A DNA stretch of 23,518 nt from JADYYB01 sp964402985 (GTDB lineage: Bacteria > Pseudomonadota > Alphaproteobacteria > Rhizobiales > Kaistiaceae): NCBI GenBank assembly GCA_964402985.1, contig CAYOET010000063.1, positions 1 through 23,518 on the forward strand. The letters are read 5' to 3'. This document shows positions 1 to 7,700 of this stretch, piece after piece. How positions within the stretch are numbered: the stretch's first letter is position 1; each line of letters begins with the position of its first letter. The notes below the pieces were generated by a model. The model had not been told where the DNA came from. It searched no databases and was given only the letters and a program-made list of their open reading frames with translations. The position numbers and the translations under genes are program-made.

Positions 1-1566
1 CGAATGGACACGGACCGCCTCCCTGCTGCCAGCCGCCGCCCAGCTTCCCGTCATCGCCAGACCGATCGCCGCGCGGTCGAAGTTGGCGCGAGGGATCGGC
101 GGCGAGAGCTTGCCGCCCGCGATCACGATGATCCGGTCGGCCAGTTCCATGAGCTCCTCGAGCTCTTCCGAGATGACCAGCACGGCCGCGCCGCGCGTGC
201 GGAGATCGACGAGCGCCTGGCGGATCGCGACCGCGGCGCCGACATCGACGCCCCAGGTCGGCTGGGCGACGACGAGCACGCCCGGCTCCTGCAGGACCTC
301 GCGGCCGACGATGAACTTCTGGAGGTTGCCGCCCGAGAGGCTTCCGGCTGGCGCGTCCGGCCCGCCGCCGCGCACGCCGAACTCGCGGATACAGCGCTCG
401 GCGAAGGCCTTCACCGCGTCGAAGCGGATGAATCCGGCGCTGAGGACCTCGTCGCGATTGAAGGTGAGGAGCGCGTTCTCGGAGAGCGGCAGGGAGGGGA
501 GGGCGCCGCGCTCGAGGCGATCCTCCGGCACCGAGCCAAGGCCGAGCGCGCGGCGGCGGCGGGCGTCGAGCTTCGCCGCGGGCTTGCCGTCGATCGTGAT
601 CGTCTCCGCTGTGGCGAGCGTGGTTTCACCGGAGAGCGCGGCGAGGAGTTCTTGTTGGCCGTTGCCAGAGACCCCCGCGATGCCGAGGATTTCGCCGCCG
701 GCGACCGAGAAGGAGATGGCATCGAGATCGGTGCCGAAGATGTCGGAAGCGGGCAGGGTGAGGTTGCGTACGACGAGCCGCTCGCGCCGGTCGACCAGCG
801 CCGAACGGGTTGGACGGATCGACTGGATGTCGGCTCCGATCATCATCCGCGCCATGGTCGCGGCCGACTCGCGGCGCGGATCGCAGGTGCCGGTGACCTT
901 GCCGCCGCGCATGATCGTGGCGCTGTCGCAGAGCGCCCGGATCTCCTCGAGTTTGTGGCTGATATAGAGGATGCTGCAACCGTCCGCGGCGAGCTTCCGA
1001 AGTGTCACGAAGAGGCTCTCGACCGCCTGTGGCGTCAGCACCGAAGTCGGCTCGTCCATGATGAGGAGACCAGGGGCCTGGAGGAGGGCGCGGATGATCT
1101 CGACACGCTGCCGCTCGCCTACCGACATGGTGTAGATGTGCCGGCCCGGATCGACCGGCAGCCCGTACCGCTCGCCGACTTCGGCGATCCGCACGGACAG
1201 CGTGTCGAGCGGCGGCTTCCCGGGCAGCGCGAGCGCGATGTTCTCCGCCACCGTCAGCGTGTCGAACAGCGCGAAATGCTGGAACACCATGCCGACGCCG
1301 AGCCGCTGGGCGGCGGCGGGCGAGGCGACCTTCACTTCCTTCCCGTTCCAAAGGATCGCGCCGGCGTCGGGCCGGACGACGCCGTAGATGATCTTCATCA
1401 GGGTCGATTTGCCGGCGCCGTTCTCGCCGACCACGGCGTGAAGCTCTCCCGGTGCTACCTTGAGGTCGACGCCGTCGTTGGCGACGGTCAACGGGTACAC
1501 CTTGGTGATGCCGCGCAGCTCGAGACGGAGCTGCGGAATGATCGGCTCGGGTGTCGGCGTCGTCAT
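1..1566 (-). CDS. ABC transporter ATP-binding protein, nucleoside/sugar (BMP-associated, YufO-like) type, 3' end cut by window
   Basis: Double-NBD ATPase that energises import of a sugar or nucleoside-like solute with a BMP-type binding protein and two permeases, presumably encoded beyond the left edge. The frame is open from the ATG at 1566 to base 1, giving 522 residues, close to the usual 500-530 of the family, so little is missing. NBD1 has Walker A GENGAGKST (47-55), signature SVGERQR (148-154), Walker B LLIMDEP (167-173) and switch His204. NBD2 has the degenerate P-loop GVSGNGQQ (298-305), signature LSGGNLQK (410-417) and QPTWGVD in the Walker B region (435-441). Asymmetric NBDs of this kind are normal for the family. 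It is divergent from the TetR-like gene, which may regulate it. The family call is firm; the substrate is inferred and could be a purine or pyrimidine nucleoside or a related compound. Confidence 0.9.
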   Translation of the reverse strand, partial: MTTPTPEPIIPQLRLELRGITKVYPLTVANDGVDLKVAPGELHAVVGENGAGKSTLMKIIYGVVRPDAGAILWNGKEVKVASPAAAQRLGVGMVFQHFALFDTLTVAENIALALPGKPPLDTLSVRIAEVGERYGLPVDPGRHIYTMSVGERQRVEIIRALLQAPGLLIMDEPTSVLTPQAVESLFVTLRKLAADGCSILYISHKLEEIRALCDSATIMRGGKVTGTCDPRRESAATMARMMIGADIQSIRPTRSALVDRRERLVVRNLTLPASDIFGTDLDAISFSVAGGEILGIAGVSGNGQQELLAALSGETTLATAETITIDGKPAAKLDARRRRALGLGSVPEDRLERGALPSLPLSENALLTFNRDEVLSAGFIRFDAVKAFAERCIREFGVRGGGPDAPAGSLSGGNLQKFIVGREVLQEPGVLVVAQPTWGVDVGAAVAIRQALVDLRTRGAAVLVISEELEELMELADRIIVIAGGKLSPPIPRANFDRAAIGLAMTGSWAAAGSREAVRVHS

Positions 1567-1842
1567 GACCAGGCTCGCCAGCCCATCTCTCTGCGCGGCG
1601 GACCATCCCGCCACACCGATCAGAACCGCAAGGTGTGTGCCAATCGTCCCCGGCGAGGAATCCGGCCAAAAACTTCCGCCCACTTGGCGGGCGATAAAAA
1701 GTAAGTGGTTATTTCCTGGGCGGGCGAAGATCGTCTCTTGGGCAAGAACCCTCCGCTGCGCTGTCGAGCATCGCGGGAACCCTGTTTTCGCGTGGTTGGC
1801 AGGCGGCTTGCAGTCGAGGCAGCGCATGTCAGGGAGTGTGCG
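1567..1842. promoter_or_regulatory. Divergent promoter region between the ABC ATPase and the TetR-like gene
   Basis: This non-coding stretch separates two divergent genes and should hold both promoters. It contains an A-rich tract near 1695-1704. CCACTT (1680-1685) and AAGTGG (1703-1708) form a 6-base inverted repeat with a 17-base spacer. A short hairpin, CCGCC/GGCGG (1676-1690), overlaps the left arm. An operator for the TetR-like protein would be expected here, but no classical RutR or TetR box can be read with certainty, and no convincing -35/-10 pair was identified. Confidence 0.3.
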
Positions 1843-2598
1843 GTGACCCGAGCCAAAGCCGAGACGACGGATCGCCAGGCCGCTTCCGATGCGGCGCCGT
1901 CGAGGCGAAAAATCCCAGTCGTTGATGGCGCAGCTAGCGAACCTGCGATCCGCCGCGGCCGGCGCTCCTCCAACGGGACGCGGGCGGGCGCGCCGACCCG
2001 GACCCGTCTCCTCAAGGCTGCGCGCGAGGAGTTCGTGCTGCACGGTTTTGCCGGCGCGCGGGTCGAGAAGATCGTGCGCAAGGCCGGCTCGAACCCGCGC
2101 ATGGTCTATCACTACTTCGGCAGCAAGTCGGGCCTCTACGTCGCCGTGCTCGAAGCCGCGCTCGGCGATCTGCGTGCCCAGGAACTCCAGCTAGATGTCG
2201 AGCATCTCGACCCGCTCGAGGGCCTGCTGAAGCTCTTCGACTTCATGAACGACCACTTCGAGGGCAACCAGTCGCTGGTTCGCCTCCTCACCAACGAGAA
2301 CCTCCAGAAGGCGCGCTTCATGCGCACCTCGAAGGCGATCCGCGAGATGTCCTCGCCGGTACTCTCGATGATCGCGCGCTTCATTGCGCGCGGGACGGAT
2401 GAGCGCGTGCTCGTGACCGGCCTCGACCCGCTCCGTGTCTATGTGATGATGGTCGCGCTCAGCCAGTTCCACCTCTCCAACGTCCACACCCTGTCGGTGA
2501 TCTTCGACCGCGATCTCACGGCCAGGGAGTGGCGCGCGTCTCGCCGCGCCGACGCTCGCCGGATGCTTCTCGCCTATTTCCACCGCGTGACAGGCTGA
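1843..2598 (+). CDS. TetR/AcrR family transcriptional regulator (RutR-like)
   Basis: DNA-binding repressor-type regulator of about 251 residues. The chosen start is GTG 1843 because AGGGAG (1831-1836) lies 6 bases upstream. The frame is open further, to a GTG at 1705, but that extension has no ribosome binding site and reads as random arginine-rich sequence. The first 50 or so residues are basic and low-complexity. The helix-turn-helix follows at about residues 55-108, with the family hallmarks RLLKAAREEF, GFAGARVEKI and the recognition-helix end MVYHYFGSKSGLY. The C-terminal ligand domain resembles the RutR/YcdC group, which binds pyrimidines. It is followed after 46 bases by a gamma-glutamyltransferase-like gene and is divergent from a transporter ATPase, so it probably controls one or both. 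The family call is firm; ligand and targets are inferred. Confidence 0.88.
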   Translation: MTRAKAETTDRQAASDAAPSRRKIPVVDGAASEPAIRRGRRSSNGTRAGAPTRTRLLKAAREEFVLHGFAGARVEKIVRKAGSNPRMVYHYFGSKSGLYVAVLEAALGDLRAQELQLDVEHLDPLEGLLKLFDFMNDHFEGNQSLVRLLTNENLQKARFMRTSKAIREMSSPVLSMIARFIARGTDERVLVTGLDPLRVYVMMVALSQFHLSNVHTLSVIFDRDLTAREWRASRRADARRMLLAYFHRVTG

Positions 2599-2644
2599 CC
2601 GCCGCGACTGCGGCCCTGTCCGTCCGACTTCATCCAGGAGCCTC

Positions 2645-4228
2645 ATGCTGAGGGCCAGACAGTCTCTCCGCGGCATGGTCACCTCGCCGCATCATTTGGC
2701 CAGCGAGGCGGGTCTGCGCATTCTTCGCGCTGGCGGCAACGCAGTGGAGGCGGCGGTTGCCACGGCCGCGGTTCTCGCCGTCATCTATCCGCACATGAAT
2801 GGGATCGGCGGCGACAGCTTCTGGCTGGTCGCGGAGCCGGGACGGAAGCCGGTCGGCATCCGCGCGGCGGGGTTCAGTGGCGCGGCTGTCGACGCCGGCC
2901 TCTTCCGGAAGCACGAGCATACTTCGATTCCCGCCCGCGGTCCGCTGTCGTCCAATACTGTCGCCGGAACGGTGGCGGGCTGGGGGAGCGCGCTCGACCT
3001 CGCAGCCTCGTGGGGTAGTCCGCTGCCGGTCGAGAAACTACTCGCGGAGGCGGTCTTCCATGCCGAGGCCGGCTTCCCGGTATCGACGTTTCAGTCGGAG
3101 GTGAGCCAAACCCACCTCGAGATCCTCGGCGGCGTGCCCGGGTTCGCCGACCATTTTCTCCTCGACGGCCGGGCGACACCCGCCGGCACGCTCCTCAAGC
3201 AGCCAGCGCTGGCGCGGACGCTGAAGCGCCTTGGCGATGAGGGCCTGGACAGTTTCTACCGCGGGGCTATTGCCGCCTCGCTCGCGGCCGACTTTCGCCG
3301 CCACGGTCTCCCGCTCACCGCCGCTGATCTCGCCGACTACCGCGCCGAGATCTGCGAGCCGCTCTCGACCGAGGTTCGCGGCATCCGGATATTCAATCAC
3401 CCGCCGCCTACGCAGGGCATCGCTTCGTTGATCATCCTCGCTTTGGCCGACCGGCTGGGGATCGCGGAGGCGGATGGCTTCGACCACGTTCATGGGCTCG
3501 TCGAAGCAACCAAGCACGCCTTCGACGTTCGCGATCGGATCGTCGGCGATCCGTCGACGGCCGGCGGCGACCCCTGTGCCTACCTCGAGCCGGGCTGGCT
3601 CGACGGCATCGCAGCCTCGATCGACCGCCGGCGCGCCGCCGGGCCGGAAGTTCGTCCCGTTCATGGCGACACGGTCTGGCTCGGCGTGATCGACGGCGAG
3701 GGTCGCCGGGTCAGCATGATCCAGAGCGTCTACATGAAGTTCGGCTCGGGCGTGGTCCTGCCCGAGACCGGCATCCTCTGGCACAATCGTGGCGCCGCCT
3801 TCGATCTCGACCCGGGGCCGCGCGAGATCGGGCCGCGTCGCCTGCCGTTCCACACGCTCAATCCAGCGATGGCCGACTTTCCTGACGGCCGGAGAATGGT
3901 CTACGGCACGATGGGCGCCGACGGCCAGCCGCAGTTCCAGGCCGCGCTCTTCACCCGCTATGCCTTCTTCGGACGGGACCTCCAGGACGCGATCACCGCA
4001 CCTCGATGGCTCCTCAGCCGCAAGGTCGGCGAGCCAACCAGACTTCACATCGAGGATCGCTTCGAACCAGCGGTCGTCGCCGCTCTCCGAGCAGCGGGGC
4101 ACGACGTCTCCGTGCAGGCCCCGTTCACCCACCAGGTGGGGCACGCAGGGGCGATTGTCCGGCACGCGAGCGGGATCATCGACGGCGCGAGCGATCCGCG
4201 AAGCGACGGGAGCGCGGCGGGGTTCTAG
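2645..4228 (+). CDS. Gamma-glutamyltransferase family Ntn hydrolase
   Basis: Member of the gamma-glutamyltranspeptidase family, N-terminal nucleophile hydrolases that self-cleave into two subunits and cleave or transfer gamma-glutamyl or related amide groups. The 527 residues match the family. The N-terminus has the typical GMVTSPHHLAS and GGNAVEAAVA stretch (10-39). The candidate nucleophile is Thr343 in HGDTVWLGVID, followed by SMIQS (357-361). The ending GASDPRSDGSAAGF is the normal family C-terminus, so the gene is complete. No signal peptide is visible, unlike secreted glutathione-degrading GGTs, so it is probably cytoplasmic and closer to the YwrD-like branch. ATG 2645 follows AGGAG (2636-2640) at 4 bases. 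The context with a TetR-like gene and a nucleoside/sugar transporter suggests a catabolic role on a scavenged substrate. The substrate is unknown. Confidence 0.9.
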   Translation: MLRARQSLRGMVTSPHHLASEAGLRILRAGGNAVEAAVATAAVLAVIYPHMNGIGGDSFWLVAEPGRKPVGIRAAGFSGAAVDAGLFRKHEHTSIPARGPLSSNTVAGTVAGWGSALDLAASWGSPLPVEKLLAEAVFHAEAGFPVSTFQSEVSQTHLEILGGVPGFADHFLLDGRATPAGTLLKQPALARTLKRLGDEGLDSFYRGAIAASLAADFRRHGLPLTAADLADYRAEICEPLSTEVRGIRIFNHPPPTQGIASLIILALADRLGIAEADGFDHVHGLVEATKHAFDVRDRIVGDPSTAGGDPCAYLEPGWLDGIAASIDRRRAAGPEVRPVHGDTVWLGVIDGEGRRVSMIQSVYMKFGSGVVLPETGILWHNRGAAFDLDPGPREIGPRRLPFHTLNPAMADFPDGRRMVYGTMGADGQPQFQAALFTRYAFFGRDLQDAITAPRWLLSRKVGEPTRLHIEDRFEPAVVAALRAAGHDVSVQAPFTHQVGHAGAIVRHASGIIDGASDPRSDGSAAGF

Positions 4229-4230
4229 GA

Positions 4231-4443
4231 GACAAGGCCAACCTCGAACGCCAGTGGAAAGGGGTCGCGGCTGAGGTCGGAGCCGCCTATATCGATGTTC
4301 AACCGTGGTTCTGCACGGAGATCTGCACCCCAGTCATCGGCAACATGCTGGCGATCCGAGACACGAACCACGTGAGCGCCACGTACAGTCTCTATCTCTC
4401 CGGCGTGATGGGATCGGCCATCGAACCGCTTCTCGCGCGCTGA
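4231..4443 (+). pseudogene. C-terminal remnant of an OafA/YrhL-type acyltransferase SGNH domain
   Basis: About 71 codons, ending at the TGA at 4441-4443, read as the very end of the SGNH domain found at the C-terminus of acyltransferase-3 (OafA/YrhL) proteins. Visible landmarks are AAYIDVQPWFC, a paired cysteine region ending CTPVIGN, and DTNHVSATYS, whose Asp (4360-4362) and His (4369-4371) fit the catalytic D-x-x-H of SGNH enzymes. The full protein would be around 600-700 residues with about ten membrane helices; all of that is absent. Homology starts within a few bases of the stop codon of the preceding gamma-glutamyltransferase gene (4226-4228), so a deletion or insertion junction lies there. 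No start codon or ribosome binding site serves this piece. It is judged non-functional. The identification rests on motif recognition. Confidence 0.72.
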
Positions 4444-4539
4444 CTGGCGTAGCGTTGCCTGCACCTCGGAATCGACCCCGGGAACGCGTAGCCTCGCCTG
4501 GATCGTCAGGTTCTTCGTGGCCTCCTGCACTCGGTTCGA
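4444..4539. other. Non-coding stretch between acyltransferase stub and tRNA 3' half
   Basis: Nothing gene-like is supported here. The sequence that should carry the 5' half of the tRNA (about 4510-4539) has neither the GGGCCCG acceptor strand nor a D-arm. Together with the truncated gene on its left this marks rearranged DNA. Confidence 0.5.
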
Positions 4540-4586
4540 CGCTCATAACGGTCTGGTTGGAGGTTCGAGCCCTCCCGGGCCCACCA
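4540..4586 (+). other. 3' half of a tRNA gene with CAU anticodon (Met or Ile2), att-like remnant
   Basis: From 4540 the sequence follows canonical tRNA geometry: anticodon loop CTCATAA (4542-4548, anticodon CAT at 4544-4546), 3' anticodon-stem strand CGGTC (4549-4553), a 5-base variable loop (4554-4558), T stem GGAGG/CCTCC (4559-4563 and 4571-4575) around loop TTCGAGC, 3' acceptor strand CGGGCCC (4576-4582), discriminator A and an encoded CCA (4584-4586). The 5' anticodon strand pairs only at its last two bases, and no D-arm or 5' acceptor strand precedes it. A fragment running from the anticodon loop to CCA is exactly what tyrosine-recombinase integration into a tRNA 3' end duplicates, so it is read as an attachment-site copy or scar. 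It is not a functional tRNA. Confidence 0.8.
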
Positions 4587-4774
4587 CGATCTGGCATCAT
4601 GCGCCGGGAATGCTTGCTCGCGCGGAACCGACTGATAGTCTCGTCGTGGCAAGGGTGCCTGGGCGTCGGTGGATCGGGATCGTCTCGGTCGGATGACGCG
4701 AAGGGCAGGCCGGCGCCGCCCGGCATCGTCGATGAAAGCGCTAGGGGTGGCGTCGTCTTAACCGCGCGGGGGAC
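4587..4774 (+). promoter_or_regulatory. Leader and probable promoter region of the polyketide operon
   Basis: This is non-coding DNA between the tRNA remnant and the polyketide synthase start. The promoter of the five-gene operon should lie here because no plus-strand gene reads in from the left. No convincing sigma-70 hexamer pair was found. The G-run just before GTG 4775 (about 4768-4772) can serve as a weak ribosome binding site for GTG 4775 or GTG 4778. No operator repeat stands out. Confidence 0.3.
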
Positions 4775-7700
4775 GTGGTGAGACAGAGAGACATCGCCAT
4801 CATCGGCATCGGCTGCCGCTATCCGGGCGGAGCGACCACTCCAGACCAGTTCTGGGATTTCCTCGAACGGGGCGGCGACGGGATCGTCGAAGTCCCCCCC
4901 GATCGCTGGGCGGTCGAGTCCTACTACGACCCGCGGCCGGGCACCCCCGGCAAGACGATCGCGCGGCGTGGCGGCTTCATCGCGGGGATCGACCGCTTCG
5001 ACGCCGATTTCTTCGGCATCTCTCCGCGCGAAGCCGAGCTGATGGACCCCCAGCAGCGGCTCCTCCTCGAGACGGCGTGGGAGGCTCTCGAGGACGGTGG
5101 CGTGCAGATCGACCGCGAGGGCGAGGAGACCGGCGTCTTCGTCGGCATATCGACCAACGACTATTCGCTCCTCCAGTCGGGCATCGACGAACTCCGCACG
5201 ATCGACGTCTACACGACCACCGGAACGGTGATGAGCATCGCGGCCAACCGGCTCTCGCATGCCCTCGACCTCCGCGGTCCCAGCGTCGCCGTCGACACGG
5301 CGTGTTCGTCCTCGCTCGTCGCCGTGCACCTCGCGGTCCGCGCCTTGCGCGACGGCGACTGCAAGGTCGCGCTCGCCGGCGGCGTCAACGCGCTCCTTCT
5401 GCCCACTCCGTTCATTGCGTTCAGCCGCATGTCGATGCTGTCGAGCGACGGCCGCTGCAAGGCCTTCGACGATCGGGCCGACGGCTTCGTGCGTGGCGAG
5501 GGCGTCGGCGTGGTCGCCCTCGAGCTGCTCTCGGACGCCCTCGCCAAGGGGCGGCGCATCTACGCGGTCATCCGCGGCACCGCCTCCAACCAGGACGGCC
5601 ACACCAACGGCCTCACCGTCCCGAGCCCGCGCGCCCAGGCGTCGCTGGTGCGTCGGGCCTGCCGCGACGCCGATGTCGCGCCGTCGGCTGTTTCCTATAT
5701 GGAAGCGCACGGCACCGGCACGCCGGTCGGCGACCCGATCGAGGCGACCGCCCTTGGCCAATCGGTCGGCCAGATGCGGCCGGCGGACAGCCCGCTGCTG
5801 ATCGGCTCCGTCAAGACCAATATCGGCCACCTCGAGGCTGGAGCCGGCGTGGCGGGCGTGATCAAGGCGGCCCTGTCGCTGTCGCACGGCCGTGTGCCGC
5901 CGAGTCTCCACTACCGGAAGCCCACGCCGCACGTGGACTTCGCCGATCTGAACCTCGCGGTCGTCACCGAGACGACGCCGTTCGCGTCGCTGCCGGCGCT
6001 GGTCGGCGTCAACTCCTTCGGTTTCGGCGGCAGCAACGCGCATGCGATTCTCGAATCGCCGCCGGAAGTCGCAGAGCGCCAGGCAGCGCGGGACGTGGGA
6101 GCGATCCTCCTCCCGCTGTCGGCGCGGACCGGCGAGCGCTTCGCCGCCGTCGCCGCGAAGTGGCGGGCGTTCCTCGCGCCGGGAGGCGAGGGCGCCGCGC
6201 TCGACATCGCCGACGTCGCGCATTCCGCTGCCACACGGCGCAACCATCGCGGCGAACGCCTCGCGATCGTCGCTCGCGACCGCGAGCATCTCCTCGAGCA
6301 ACTCGCGGCGGTCGCCGGTGGCGCCACGCCCGCCGGGGTCGTGACCGGTCGCCCGGCCGACAAGGCGCCGCGGCCGGTCTTCGTCTATTCCGGCCAGGGC
6401 ACGCAGTGGTGGGCGATGGGCCGCGAGCTCCTCGCCTCCGACCCCGTCTTCCGCGCCGTCATCGAACGTTGCGACGCGCTCTTCTCGAAGCTCGGCGACT
6501 GGTCGCTGATCGAGGAACTGACCCGCGACGAGCGGACCTCACGCCTGCACGTGACTGCCATCAGCCAGCCGGCGATCTTCGCGATCCAGGCCGCGCTCAC
6601 CGAGCTGTGGGCCTCCTGGGGCATCCGCCCGGTGGCAACCGTCGGCCATTCGGTCGGCGAGGTCGCGGCGGCGTGGGCGGGCGGAATCCTCACCCTCGAG
6701 GATGCCGCGCGAGTCATCTTCCATCGCGGGCGGTGCATGGAAAGCGCGCCCACCCGCGGGCGGATGATCGCCGCCGCGGTCACGGAGGCGGAGGCCCGCC
6801 GCCTGATCGCCCCGTATGGCGACCGCGTTTCCCTCGGCGCCGTCAACAGCCCGGCGCTGGTCACGCTCTCGGGCGAGTCCGAGCCGCTGGAAGCGATCGC
6901 CGCGGAGCTGGCCGCGCGTGGCGTGTTCACCCGCTTCCTCGACGTCCAGTACGCCTTCCACAGCGCCCAGATGGACCCGGTGAAGGACGACCTCCTGGCC
7001 GCGCTCGGGCACGTTCCGCTTCAACCGGCGCGCATTCCGGTGATTTCGACCGTCACCGCCAGCGAGGCAGGCCGTCGCGACTACGGGACCGAGTATTGGT
7101 GGTTGAACGTGCGGCGCACCGTGCTCTTCGGCCCCGCTGTCCAGCATCTGATCGAGACCGGTTTCAACAATTTCCTCGAGGTCGGCGCGCACCCCGCCCT
7201 GGCGAGCGCACTCGCCGAGTGCCTCCGCGAGGAAGGCGTCAAGGGCACCGTCCTCGGCTCGCTCCGCCGCAAGGAGTCGGATCGGGTGACGATGCTGGCC
7301 TCGCTGGGGGCGCTCCATGTCGCCGGCCACCCCATCGAATGGGACGGCGTCCTCGGCGGCGCACGGAATGCGGTCGCCTTGCCGCGGGAGACTTGGCAGC
7401 GCGAGCGCTTCTGGCGCGAGTCGGCGGGCGCGTTCGCCAACCGCATGACGCAGCGCGTGCATCCGCTTCTCGAACGGGCTCTCAAGATGGCCGAGCCCGC
7501 CTTCGAGAGCGAACTCGATCAGAACGCGCTGCCTTGGCTCGCCGATCACCGCGTGCAGGGACACGTCGTGTTCCCCGCCGCGGGCTCCATAGAGATGATG
7601 CTCGGCGCCGCGCGCACTCTGCTCGGGGGAGAGGGCGGGATCGTCGAAGACGTCGACTTCCGCAAAGCGCTGATCGTCGCCGACGGCGAGAACCCGACCA

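Noticed and set aside
4..1704. Plus-strand open frame of 566 codons at the left edge
   Set aside because: It is antisense to the ABC ATPase, whose frame carries both sets of nucleotide-binding motifs.
4510..4586. A complete functional tRNA ending at 4586
   Set aside because: The 5' acceptor strand GGGCCCG and a D-arm are absent at the required distance, and the 5' anticodon strand pairs only at two positions.
4305..4781. Plus-strand open frame of 158 codons spanning the tRNA remnant and the PKS leader
   Set aside because: The composition is not protein-like, there is no ribosome binding site, and it crosses the acyltransferase stub in a different frame.
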